Shown piece by piece: positions 18,610-26,814 of a stretch of 64,000 nt of DNA (position 1 is the first letter of the stretch; each line of letters opens with the position of its first letter). The position numbers and the translations under genes were made by a program. The stretch lies in the NCBI RefSeq assembly GCF_014705705.1, contig NZ_JACXLD010000001.1, positions 124,001 to 188,000 on the forward strand, read 5' to 3'. The notes below the pieces were generated by a model that was not told the DNA's origin, did not search any database, and worked only from the letters and a program-made list of their open reading frames with translations. Source of the DNA: Spongiibacter pelagi. Lineage in GTDB: Bacteria; Pseudomonadota; Gammaproteobacteria; Pseudomonadales; Spongiibacteraceae.

Positions 18610-19356
18610 TCAGGATTGCACTAATGGATGAAGCTCCCTTCTTCGCTCCAATGGTCGCTCAATGCCCAATATGACGTTACGCCATTTCGCAGACCCCATG
18701 GCCAGCATCAAATGAATCAAGAACCAACTTAAGCAGGCGGTAGCTATTGTGTGACTCAGAAAGTGATGACCGATTAACATTTTGTAGCCGCCCATAATAC
18801 TTCCGGCGGCAAATCCCACCGCTAAAAGCACATAACGACGACGCTTACTGAGGGGCAGATAAAACAGGGCGAGCAATGCAAAGCCTCCGCTGGCATGACC
18901 GGCGGGAAAGCAGCGTTGACGGGAGCTAGGATACTGCCCCTTGGGGTAAGACTCATAAACCCGCACATAGGGCAGGTCACCCTCATAGCGAACCAGATCA
19001 GCAGGGCAGGCCACATTGGTCACATTTTTAAGGCTGGTGGTCACCGCGGGAACCAAGACCATGCTCCAAAACAATAACCACATTGCAGGACGAAAACGCG
19101 GCCAGCGCTGAGCTCGACGAGTAACAATCAGTACCAGCAACAAAGCCAAGGCTGCAAACGCTAGCAGCCGCTTTGGGCCGTCGTAAAACACGGTGCGTAA
19201 TAAGGCATTATGTCTATCCAACAACCACTGCTGTGAATGAATGTCGAATAAGCGATCCTGCAACCACAAATCAAAACCAACGACTTCACAGACCCAAACC
19301 CCGCCCACCATTAATAGTGAAGCGAAAATCATCTGCCGATACGGGATCGCCATCAA
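18610..19356 (-). CDS. PAP2-family membrane phosphatase
   Basis: A 248-residue integral membrane protein with about six hydrophobic segments. RCFPAGHASGG carries the central PAP2 histidine block and GHHFLSH the third block with the nucleophilic histidine. Its ATG overlaps the stop of the upstream EptA-like gene (ATGA, 19353-19356), so the two are translated together. PAP2 enzymes paired with phosphoethanolamine transferases typically act on lipid A phosphates or undecaprenyl diphosphate. That role is inferred from the pairing. Confidence 0.85.
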   Translation of the reverse strand: MMAIPYRQMIFASLLMVGGVWVCEVVGFDLWLQDRLFDIHSQQWLLDRHNALLRTVFYDGPKRLLAFAALALLLVLIVTRRAQRWPRFRPAMWLLFWSMVLVPAVTTSLKNVTNVACPADLVRYEGDLPYVRVYESYPKGQYPSSRQRCFPAGHASGGFALLALFYLPLSKRRRYVLLAVGFAAGSIMGGYKMLIGHHFLSHTIATACLSWFLIHLMLAMGSAKWRNVILGIERPLERRRELHPLVQS

Positions 19357-20957
19357 TCCATCCTAAAATGAAGAAGAGGATTTTTGGCCTTGGATGGTAA
19401 TTCAATCTGCTCCTCAAACATCCCCAGCAATGTGTCGAATACCACATCATGGGAATAGGGCTGGGCTTGATTAGCTTTGCTAGCCTCAAAATCGATATCA
19501 TCATGCGGCCCCACCCACGCCATAATCGGCACATGGGTTTGCGCTTCTGGCGCAAAACTATAAGGCAAACCATGCAAGTACACGCCATTTTCTCCCAGCG
19601 ACTCACCGTGATCACTGACAAACAGCATATTGGTTTCATACTCTGCCGAATTATTTTTCAGCAGAGTAATAACTTCATTCAAAAAATAGTCGGTGTACGC
19701 CACCGCATTGTCGTAGGCATTGATCACTTCCTGCTGACTACACTCAGCAAGCTCATTAGTGCGGCACACTGGTGTGAAGCGCTCAAAGGACGCTGGATAG
19801 CGCTTGTAATACGCCGGACCGTGATTACCCATTTGGTGCAGTACAATTAATTTATCGCCCGGCGTGGTATCAATGTATTCCTGTAAGCCCGCTAGCATCC
19901 CCACATCGCGGCACTCTTCGTCGCAAACCGGATTGGTTTCTGGCCGCCTAAAGTCTTCAAAGGTGACGCGGTCAGCTACGCCTTTTGAGTCGGAATTATT
20001 GTCTCGCCAGAGCACTTTAACGCCAGATTCAGCCAGCAAATCCAGTACGTTCTCAGAATTACGCGCCTCTTTTACATCGATATTGTCGTGTCCCAAATAG
20101 GAAAACATACAGGGCACAGAGATCGCGGTTGAAGTACCGCAGGAGCTGACATTACTGAAATTCAACAGGCGCTCTTGTTGGGCCATTAGCGGGGTAGTAT
20201 CGCGCTCATACCCATTAAGCCCCAAATGATCTGAGCGCAGGGTTTCACCCACCACCATAATCACCAATTCATGATGGCCAAAACCAGCTATCACGCGAGC
20301 ATCTGTTGGCAATTCCTCAAATGGTTTAGCCTCGGCGACAAACCATCGTTCACTTGAAAACAAAATAGCGGAATACAGTGGGTAACCTGGGTTCAGCAGG
20401 TAGCGCACCGGCTTGTGCTCACGAAAAAAACTGGCGTACTGACTACTAGCCGAACCAATACAAATTGCCATTACCAATAGTGCACCAAGACCAACACCCG
20501 CCATTTGCAGACGCTGTACCCACCAACGCTTGGGCTCAAGGGGCACAAGTAAAACCAAAGCAGCGGGCAATAAACCAAAAACCAACAGGCGAACGATCAA
20601 TCCAACGTTCATCAAATCCGCACTTTCTGCCGGATTGGTTTCGATCACATTGCGCAGCATTTCATCATTGACGATAACGCCGTACTGGTCCGCAAAGAAG
20701 CTAACGGGTGCCGCAATCAATAACAGCAGGGCAAGAACAAATCGCAGCGGCAACACCAGCGCCAACAAAGCCACAATAAAGCATTGCAGGGCCAAAACCA
20801 TCACACCCACTGATAACACAAATAGCTGATTTTCAGACCAAGGATAGATATTCAGCAACGCCGAAAAAAAACTGTGGTTGGCACTGCCAAGAAGGTATAC
20901 CGAAACCAAAAGAATCAAATTGAGAGGATTTCTAATTAAGCGCGCCACAACGACCAA
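19353..20957 (-). CDS. eptA: EptA-like lipid A phosphoethanolamine transferase
   Basis: A 534-residue member of the EptA/sulfatase-like family. Five membrane helices (about residues 8-30, 45-70, 70-90, 118-140, 150-170) precede a periplasmic alkaline-phosphatase-fold domain. VVGETLRSDH contains metal ligand Glu238, SCGTST contains the catalytic threonine (about 275), and SDHGESLGE holds the second metal cluster. It would transfer phosphoethanolamine to lipid A, giving polymyxin tolerance. The frame opens with TTG at 20957, but a GTG at 20948 lies 9 bases after AAAGG and may be the true start. It is followed by the overlapping PAP2 gene. Confidence 0.88.
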   Translation of the reverse strand: MVVVARLIRNPLNLILLVSVYLLGSANHSFFSALLNIYPWSENQLFVLSVGVMVLALQCFIVALLALVLPLRFVLALLLLIAAPVSFFADQYGVIVNDEMLRNVIETNPAESADLMNVGLIVRLLVFGLLPAALVLLVPLEPKRWWVQRLQMAGVGLGALLVMAICIGSASSQYASFFREHKPVRYLLNPGYPLYSAILFSSERWFVAEAKPFEELPTDARVIAGFGHHELVIMVVGETLRSDHLGLNGYERDTTPLMAQQERLLNFSNVSSCGTSTAISVPCMFSYLGHDNIDVKEARNSENVLDLLAESGVKVLWRDNNSDSKGVADRVTFEDFRRPETNPVCDEECRDVGMLAGLQEYIDTTPGDKLIVLHQMGNHGPAYYKRYPASFERFTPVCRTNELAECSQQEVINAYDNAVAYTDYFLNEVITLLKNNSAEYETNMLFVSDHGESLGENGVYLHGLPYSFAPEAQTHVPIMAWVGPHDDIDFEASKANQAQPYSHDVVFDTLLGMFEEQIELPSKAKNPLLHFRMD

Positions 20958-21031
20958 CCTTTGCCTATTTTCAGGTCGAGTGTGACACGCAATTATTAGC
21001 TAAAAATTAAGAAAAGCTCAGAAATAAAACT

Positions 21032-21051
21032 TGTGCCAGTTTTATGGCACA
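21032..21051. promoter_or_regulatory. Perfect palindrome between eptA and the Nudix gene
   Basis: TGTGCCA (21032-21038), six bases, TGGCACA (21045-21051). It is an exact 7-6-7 inverted repeat in the divergent intergenic region, 51 bases before the Nudix ATG and about 75 bases before the eptA start. The protein that binds it was not recognised. Confidence 0.5.
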
Positions 21052-21101
21052 CTCAGCACTTCACTGACCAAATTCCTTACTTAAAAATAAAGAAGTCTGC
21101 T

Positions 21102-21581
21102 ATGAAATTTTGCCCTCAATGTGCCAGCCCCATTTCTGACGCCATGATCGACGGCGAACTGCGTAAAGCCTGTTCAGATGTTGCCTGTAATTTTGTTCAC
21201 TTCAATAACCCTACTCCCGTGGTGGCGATGATTGTTGAAGTTGACGGCGGTGTAGTGATGGCCCACAACGTCAGCTGGCCAAAAAAGTTTTACTCAATCA
21301 TTACCGGTTTCCTCGAAGCCGGGGAAGACCCGCTGGAATGTGCGGTACGCGAAACCAAGGAAGAACTGAACCTGACCGCCGTAGATACCAAGCTGGTCGG
21401 CGTTTACGCTTTTCCTCAACAAAATCAGGTAATTATTGCCTACCACGTGAAAGCGGTTGGCGAAATAAAACTCAATGAAGAGCTGGACGATTACAAGATT
21501 GTGCCGCCCGCTGAAATTCAGCCTTGGCCAATGGGCACCGGCCTGGCACTCAAAGACTGGATGCAGTCACTGGGGCTGTAA
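21102..21581 (+). CDS. Nudix hydrolase with N-terminal zinc ribbon
   Basis: A 159-residue protein. CPQC at 4-7 and a CSDVAC pair about 25 residues later form a small zinc ribbon; the Nudix box GFLEAGEDPLECAVRETKEELNL fits GX5EX7REUXEEXGU. This layout resembles a shortened NudC-type or zinc-ribbon Nudix hydrolase acting on nucleoside diphosphate derivatives. ATG 21102 is chosen because it places the zinc ribbon at the N-terminus; an upstream in-frame start would cover the palindrome. The phosphatase-like gene starts 5 bases after its stop, so they are co-transcribed. Confidence 0.85.
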   Translation: MKFCPQCASPISDAMIDGELRKACSDVACNFVHFNNPTPVVAMIVEVDGGVVMAHNVSWPKKFYSIITGFLEAGEDPLECAVRETKEELNLTAVDTKLVGVYAFPQQNQVIIAYHVKAVGEIKLNEELDDYKIVPPAEIQPWPMGTGLALKDWMQSLGL

Positions 21582-21586
21582 TCCGC

Positions 21587-22117
21587 ATGGCGACGCTACG
21601 CACCCAGCGGACCAAGCTGTTTTACCTGCTCAGCAAGCTGGGGCGCTGGTCGCCGTTTCATCGCCGGGCCCGCGATCTACAAAATATCTTTAACTACCTG
21701 CCAATCCATCCGGATTTCGCCAGTTCAGGCCAGCCAACAGAATCACAATTTCACCTGATTAAAGCACAGGGCTTTACCACGGTTATCAACCTAGCCCCCC
21801 ATCACGCCGAGAATGCCTTGGCGGATGAAGCCGGCCTATTGGCAAAGCTGGGGCTGAACTATCACCATATCCCCGTGGATTTTAAGCATCCCACTGAGAC
21901 TGACTTCGCCCAGTTCACCCAAGCCATGCAGACTAAGCCCGGTAAAGTGTGGCTGCACTGCGCAGCCAATATGCGCGCCTCGGCATTTGTATTTCGCTAC
22001 CGACGCGAGCAATTGGGCGAGCCGCTAGAAATCTGCCTGCAAGACCTCCACCGAATTTGGGAACCCTATGGTGTATGGGCCGAATTTATTCGGCCCGCAC
22101 TGGCGTTAAAGAATTAA
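21587..22117 (+). CDS. Protein-tyrosine-phosphatase-like protein
   Basis: A 176-residue protein with HCAANMRAS at 124-132. The cysteine (125) and arginine (130) are four residues apart, as in the BLH/DSP-like subfamily rather than the classical CX5R loop. GQPTESQFHLIKAQGFTTVINL matches the conserved N-terminal block of this group. It is probably cytoplasmic; the substrate is unknown. It is coupled to the Nudix gene upstream and its end overlaps the convergent CBS gene by 4 bases. Confidence 0.75.
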   Translation: MATLRTQRTKLFYLLSKLGRWSPFHRRARDLQNIFNYLPIHPDFASSGQPTESQFHLIKAQGFTTVINLAPHHAENALADEAGLLAKLGLNYHHIPVDFKHPTETDFAQFTQAMQTKPGKVWLHCAANMRASAFVFRYRREQLGEPLEICLQDLHRIWEPYGVWAEFIRPALALKN

Positions 22118-22716
22118 ATAACATCCTTGCGTTTATTGATGATGCGCTCTAGATCCATAAACGTGTCGGCAACCTTGGAAAAGTCGATCTTGATACCCAG
22201 CGCCCGCAAAAAGTCAGACGCTGAAAACAAGCCACAAATCTGGGCCAGATCACCAGCTCCCTCAACCACCAGCAGGTGTTGACCACGCACCGCTTGCAAC
22301 ACCGGCACAATATCGCCCAATGAGGCGCGCTCAACATCTGCCCGAGAAATGGCTTTAAGGTGGCTTTTGGGCTCCATAATATTTTTTACCTGTACCTCTG
22401 TAAGCGGAATGCCCGCCTCATTGGCATAGGCCATCGGTTTACGGCTCATCAAGTCCATAGCGGAGACAACGCCAGCAAAGCGAGACTGGTTATCCACTAC
22501 CATTAGCGCCCGGATTTTATTGGCTTTCATTAATTCTAGGGCTGCATTAGTGGTCATTGAGGTACTGGCCGTCACCGCCTGCGCTTTGCGAAAATCCACC
22601 ATCAATGAGCTTGCTGGGCTGTCCAAGTCATACACACCCGCTTGTACTTGCGGGGTGGCCAAAGCGCAGTTTTCAGAGATGGTTTGTAGGGTAATCTTGC
22701 GTGATAGTGCGTTCAT
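22114..22716 (-). CDS. CBS domain protein
   Basis: A 200-residue protein with two CBS domains. The first runs from about residue 50 (TTNAALELMKANKIRALMVVD) to SRFAGVVSAMDLMS, the second spans VKNIMEPKSHLKAISR to LAQICGLFSASDFLRALG. Such stand-alone pairs bind adenine nucleotides and act as energy sensors for partner proteins. No partner is obvious here. It is convergent with the phosphatase-like gene. Confidence 0.82.
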   Translation of the reverse strand: MNALSRKITLQTISENCALATPQVQAGVYDLDSPASSLMVDFRKAQAVTASTSMTTNAALELMKANKIRALMVVDNQSRFAGVVSAMDLMSRKPMAYANEAGIPLTEVQVKNIMEPKSHLKAISRADVERASLGDIVPVLQAVRGQHLLVVEGAGDLAQICGLFSASDFLRALGIKIDFSKVADTFMDLERIINKRKDVI

Positions 22717-22869
22717 GATTTCATTCCTAATCGTTCAATATCCCAAGAAAGTCTTTCTGTCGGGATCAATAGTGTTCAGCGATAGCAACCGCCTGAGCGG
22801 CAGAACAAACCGGACAACGTAGTAAATGGACAGGCCTTGCCCGCCAAAGCAGCGCTGAGCCGGCGAGAA

Positions 22870-23205
22870 TCAGATCAGGAAGAAAGGGGGAGCGCGAATA
22901 GTGGACGGACGGTGACTGGCCTCTACCCAGACCACATGTACATCGTATGAGTCACTTTGAAAGAGAGAAAGCCGAGTGGGCGCCAGCTCTTGAAAATACA
23001 GGTCTGGAAGATCATCGACAGCAGAATCGGCATCGGAGGTATCACCGACGTTGCAAATATTAGCGTCGATACTCAGGTAAACGCCCGAACGTCCAAACTC
23101 GGAGGCCATCACAAATTGTGTAGCTAAAGCCAACACCGCAAGCAAACCCACCAGCTTTGTCAGCAGGTTTCTCGCTTTACCATTTGTGAGAATATGGGGA
23201 TTCAT
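22870..23205 (-). CDS. Hypothetical secreted or anchored small protein
   Basis: A 111-residue protein of unknown function. From ATG 23205 it has a basic start and a hydrophobic stretch (LLTKLVGLLAVLALATQFVMA) that is a probable signal peptide with cleavage after VMA. The mature part is acidic (SDADSAVDDLPD), has one cysteine, and ends RAPPFFLI. Short secreted proteins with a basic-Ala-Pro-Pro tail are seen among DUF2946-like families near metal transport genes, but this resemblance is weak. It is divergent from argS (155-base gap). A longer in-frame start at 23280 is less likely because it hides the signal peptide. Confidence 0.5.
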   Translation of the reverse strand: MNPHILTNGKARNLLTKLVGLLAVLALATQFVMASEFGRSGVYLSIDANICNVGDTSDADSAVDDLPDLYFQELAPTRLSLFQSDSYDVHVVWVEASHRPSTIRAPPFFLI

Positions 23206-23360
23206 GCGTGCACAGACCTCTACTCGCCATACTAGTTCTATCTGTGTAGTGCTGCAATACGCACAAAACCCCACCGCCACTGGCAGCCAAGGCCGGAAAC
23301 AGGGATAATGTCGGCCCGCAAAAATTTGCCAATCGACACAAGTAACAGACCCAAGCCGCT

Positions 23361-25121
23361 ATGAAAGAACATGTTGCCGAACTCATTCAGCAAGCCCTTA
23401 ATGCCCTGCGCAGCAGCCAAGAATGGCCCGCAGACCTGAGCCCGGGCATTCAGATTGAGCGAACCCGCGACAAAAGCCACGGCGACTTGGCCTGTAATAT
23501 TGCCCTTACCTTGGCAAAACCGCTGAAATCCAATCCCCGCGCCATTGCCCAGCAAATTCTGGAAGCTCTGCCCGCCAGCCCCAATGTGATTAAGGTCGAG
23601 CTCGCCGGCCCCGGCTTTATCAACTTCTTTCTCAGCGAAGCCAGCAATTACGAAATTGTCAAAAAGGTAATCGCAGAGGGCGAGCAATTCGGCCTTGGAT
23701 CAAATAAAGAACAGCGCATCCAAGTTGAATTTGTATCTGCCAACCCCACCGGCCCGTTGCATGTGGGTCATGGTCGCGGCGCCGCCTATGGCGCAACCGT
23801 GGCCAATTTGCTGGAAGCGGTCGGTTACGACGTATGGCGCGAATACTATGTGAATGATGCCGGCCGCCAAATGGATATTCTCGGCACCAGCGTTTGGCTG
23901 CGCTACCTGCAAGCTTGCGGTGAAACCCTGACCTTCCCTAGCAATGGCTATCAGGGCGATTATATTGCCGACTATGGCCGCGAGTTGTTGGACGCTCACG
24001 GCGAAAGCCTGCGCAAAACTGCCGCCGAGGTGTTTGCCAATGTCTGTGCCGATGCGCCCGATGGCGGCGATAAAGAAAAGCATATCGACGATCTGATCAA
24101 CAGCGCCAAACAGCTTCTCGGCGACGATTATCAGATTCCTTTTAATAAGGGATTAGACGCTATTCTTGGCGATATTCGCGATGATCTGGGCGAGTTCGGT
24201 GTGACCTATCAGGAGTGGTTCTCCGAGCGCAGCCTCACTCAAAACCCAGATCAAGTCAGCCGGGCAATTAGCAAGCTGCAAGAAAACGGTTTTATTGAAG
24301 AGCGCGACGGCGCCCTGTGGTTCCTTTCTACCCAATTCGGCGACGACAAAGACCGGGTCGTGAAGCGCGAAAATGGCCAGACCACCTACTTCGCCTCCGA
24401 CATCGCCTACCACCTGAATAAATTTGAGCGCGGTTTTGATCGGGTTATCAATATCTGGGGCGCCGACCACCACGGCTATATCGCTCGGGTGAAAGCGGCA
24501 CTGCAAGCACTGGGCATCGACCCCGAACGCCTTGTTGTGCGCCTAGTGCAATTCGTTTCTCTGTTCCGTGGCGATCAACAAGTGCAAATGTCGACCCGCT
24601 CCGGCTCCTTCGTAACCCTGCGCGAACTGCGCGACGATGTTGGCAACGACGCCGCCCGCTTCTTTTATATTATGCGCAAAGCCGATCAAGCCACCGACTT
24701 TGATCTTGAGCTGGCCAAATCCGAAAGCAAAGACAACCCGGTGTATTACATTCAGTACGCCCATGCTCGCGTCTCCAGTATTTTGCGCAAGCTGAACGCC
24801 GAGTCTGGCAGCGACTGGTCTATTGATGCCGGCCTAAGCCAGTTGGAAAAACTGGAGCTGGAAGCAGAAAAAGACCTGATGGTAAAACTGACTCGCTATC
24901 CAGAAGCGTTGAACAGTGCCGCCGAGCAATTTGAGCCACACAGCCTTGCCCACTATCTGCGCGAACTGGCTGGCGACTACCACAGCTACTACAACGCCCA
25001 TAAAATTCTGGGCGAAGCCGATGAGCTACGCGATGCCCGCCTCGCCTTATCGATCGCCGTGCAACAAGTACTGCGCAATGGCCTGAAACTACTGGGCGTC
25101 TCTGCCCCAGAGGAGATGTAA
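23361..25121 (+). CDS. argS: Arginyl-tRNA synthetase
   Basis: A 586-residue class I synthetase, usual length. The N-terminal Arg-tRNA recognition domain is followed by the HIGH motif in the form HVGHGRGAA (about 134-142), a KMSK-like QMSTRSG, and a C-terminal DALR anticodon-binding domain. The atypical KMSK is normal for many ArgRS. It is followed 2 bases later by the SPOR protein gene, as in pseudomonads. Confidence 0.96.
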   Translation: MKEHVAELIQQALNALRSSQEWPADLSPGIQIERTRDKSHGDLACNIALTLAKPLKSNPRAIAQQILEALPASPNVIKVELAGPGFINFFLSEASNYEIVKKVIAEGEQFGLGSNKEQRIQVEFVSANPTGPLHVGHGRGAAYGATVANLLEAVGYDVWREYYVNDAGRQMDILGTSVWLRYLQACGETLTFPSNGYQGDYIADYGRELLDAHGESLRKTAAEVFANVCADAPDGGDKEKHIDDLINSAKQLLGDDYQIPFNKGLDAILGDIRDDLGEFGVTYQEWFSERSLTQNPDQVSRAISKLQENGFIEERDGALWFLSTQFGDDKDRVVKRENGQTTYFASDIAYHLNKFERGFDRVINIWGADHHGYIARVKAALQALGIDPERLVVRLVQFVSLFRGDQQVQMSTRSGSFVTLRELRDDVGNDAARFFYIMRKADQATDFDLELAKSESKDNPVYYIQYAHARVSSILRKLNAESGSDWSIDAGLSQLEKLELEAEKDLMVKLTRYPEALNSAAEQFEPHSLAHYLRELAGDYHSYYNAHKILGEADELRDARLALSIAVQQVLRNGLKLLGVSAPEEM

Positions 25122-25123
25122 GC

Positions 25124-25726
25124 GTGACCCAGCGCCGCCGTCCCGCCGCCCAAAAACGCAGCTCACGCGGAGCGACCCGTACCGGGCCTAGCCATAAAAC
25201 CATGCCCGCCGGACTGATGTTTGGTGCCGGTTTTTTCTGCGGCATTGTAGTTGCGGTACTGGTCATTTCTGCACTGGATAAAAATGGCGATCAAGTAGCG
25301 GCAACACAAACGCCAAGCGCGGCAAGCAAACCCGCCACCAAACCGGCCAAGCCGGCGGACAAAACCACAACCCGCTTCGACTTCTTTACGGTACTGCCAG
25401 AACAAGAAGTGATCGTTCCCGACGAAAGCCCTGAAATTAAACCCCGTACCAGCACAACCAGCAGCCCCGCCGCCGACAATATCATCAGCGGCGAAAAATA
25501 CCTGCTGCAAGCGGGCTCATTCCGCAACTTTAATGACGCCGACCGCCGCCGCGCCCAGATGATTCTGCTCGGCCTAGACGCCCGCGTGGAATCGGTAGAC
25601 GCCAATGGCGATCGCTGGCACCGGGTTTACGTTGGCCCTTTCCAGAGCCGAAGCAAATTGGCCAGCGCCCGCGACACTCTCAATGGCGAAGGCATCGACA
25701 CACTGGTTATTCGCCAGAAGCAGTAA
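25124..25726 (+). CDS. ftsN: SPOR domain cell division protein, FtsN-like
   Basis: A 200-residue bitopic membrane protein. An arginine-rich cytoplasmic tail (1-29), one transmembrane helix (30-50), an Ala/Pro/Lys-rich periplasmic linker and a C-terminal SPOR domain (about 124-200, YLLQAGSF ... RVYVGPF) follow the FtsN plan, though it is shorter than E. coli FtsN (319). SPOR domains bind denuded septal peptidoglycan. The start is GTG 25124, two bases after the argS stop. Position between argS and hslV supports FtsN. Confidence 0.85.
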   Translation: MTQRRRPAAQKRSSRGATRTGPSHKTMPAGLMFGAGFFCGIVVAVLVISALDKNGDQVAATQTPSAASKPATKPAKPADKTTTRFDFFTVLPEQEVIVPDESPEIKPRTSTTSSPAADNIISGEKYLLQAGSFRNFNDADRRRAQMILLGLDARVESVDANGDRWHRVYVGPFQSRSKLASARDTLNGEGIDTLVIRQKQ

Positions 25727-25803
25727 CCCCCTCGCCCAAGACTTCCACTGCGAATGTCTTGGGTGTAAGGTTTTACAATTACATAACATGCGAAGGATCG
25801 CCT

Positions 25804-26382
25804 ATGTATTTGCTTACCGCATTAGACACCCCACTTTTAACATCAACCAAAAAAGTTTGGGAGTCTTATCTACAAGACGACGACTTACCCTTTTCACCTA
25901 CGGGCTATGAAGGCCTACTTTCCTTGTGCGAAAGCACCTTGGCAAACCCTCAGGCCCACCGAGACACACTGTTATTTGCCGTTCATCGCCGAGACGAGAC
26001 TTTCGCCACCGCGATTTTTCTCGTTACCATTCCGCTGGCCGGCACCCAGCATGCGTGGATGAAAATTCTGGAATCACGCACCTCCCCCGCCCTCGATAGC
26101 CGTTGGACAAACTCACCGATACCCATTACCGACCGACTGCGAAAAATCGCACAGGTTTTAGTGACCGGCTTTTTTGAGCTTTACCGGGAATCCATCACCA
26201 CATATCAATGTTCCAAGCTGAAGATTTTTGGCAATAAGCAGGCCGACCGCGCGCTGTTTATGAAATTTGTAGAGCACCTCGATAATGCCCCAGAAACCGA
26301 GGAAGACATAGGACAAGGACTGGAAATTAGCTTGGAAAGCTACGGCGCATGGATGGAACTGTCCACCCGCCCCATACATTGA
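25804..26382 (+). CDS. Hypothetical protein between ftsN and hslV
   Basis: A 192-residue protein that I do not recognise. It is soluble, without signal peptide or strong membrane segment. The central part (LRKIAQVLVTGFFELYRESITTYQCSKLKIFG) looks helical, and the tail (ESYGAWMELS) is acidic. ATG 25804 follows GAAGGA (25791-25796), a good ribosome-binding site. It interrupts the usually tight ftsN-hslVU order. Codon use looks native. Confidence 0.7.
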   Translation: MYLLTALDTPLLTSTKKVWESYLQDDDLPFSPTGYEGLLSLCESTLANPQAHRDTLLFAVHRRDETFATAIFLVTIPLAGTQHAWMKILESRTSPALDSRWTNSPIPITDRLRKIAQVLVTGFFELYRESITTYQCSKLKIFGNKQADRALFMKFVEHLDNAPETEEDIGQGLEISLESYGAWMELSTRPIH

Positions 26383-26422
26383 CAATGACGGCAATTACTG
26401 ATTTCCTAACTTGCCTTCAAAA

Positions 26423-26644
26423 ATGGATGATAAGTACGCCGTTCAGTGCACTTCGGAACTGGCCAGCATAAAAATGGACACCGCTATGAAAACCACAATC
26501 AGCATCCAACATATTGAAAAAGCAAAGAAAAACATGGAAAACGCCATGTTTAACGCCCTGCTAGCACTTGGCAACTCCATCAATGAACTGAGCATATTCA
26601 GTCAAGAAGAGTCCCGACCAGAACGCCAAGCTCGGGCCGCCTAG
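26423..26644 (+). CDS. Hypothetical small protein
   Basis: A protein of up to 73 residues; function unknown. The stretch ISIQHIEKAKKNMENAMFNALLALGNSINELSIF could form an amphipathic helix, vaguely phasin-like. The start is uncertain: ATGs at 26423, 26474 and 26486 are in frame and none has a convincing ribosome-binding site. An intrinsic terminator begins 21 bases after the stop, which supports transcription through it. Confidence 0.4.
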   Translation: MDDKYAVQCTSELASIKMDTAMKTTISIQHIEKAKKNMENAMFNALLALGNSINELSIFSQEESRPERQARAA

Positions 26645-26665
26645 AAATCTTAGGCGAACGCAAAG

Positions 26666-26687
26666 ACCGCCACTCGGCGGTTTTTTT
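26666..26687 (+). terminator. Intrinsic terminator upstream of hslV
   Basis: ACCGCC (26666-26671), loop ACTC, GGCGGT (26676-26681) running into seven T. It separates the ftsN-side transcripts from the hslVU heat-shock promoter. Confidence 0.9.
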
Positions 26688-26754
26688 GTGCCTGCAATTC
26701 ATAACATAAAGGGCTTAGCCCAAACCTTTCTTAAGGAAAATATTCTAACTAGCC

Positions 26755-26783
26755 CTAGAAATCTGCGCCCATCACCCCCATAT
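26755..26783 (+). promoter_or_regulatory. Sigma-32-type heat-shock promoter of hslVU
   Basis: CTAGAAA (26755-26761) differs by one base from the CTTGAAA -35 element; 14 bases later CCCCATAT (26776-26783) matches the CCCCATNT -10 element. Transcription would begin near 26790, 25 bases before the hslV GTG. Control of hslVU by sigma-32 is established in E. coli. Confidence 0.75.
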
Positions 26784-26814
26784 CGTTGGCAATCCCTTTA
26801 ACAAGGAGCTTCCT

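Noticed and set aside
21045-21060. TGGCAC resembling the -24 half of a sigma-54 promoter
   Set aside because: The GC of the -12 half is 10 rather than 12 bases away; the TGGCACA is better explained as one arm of the palindrome.
22752-22880. Minus-strand reading after the secreted hypothetical with a CPVC motif
   Set aside because: It has no start codon and lies in a different frame from the upstream gene; the motif is too short to argue for a frameshifted gene.
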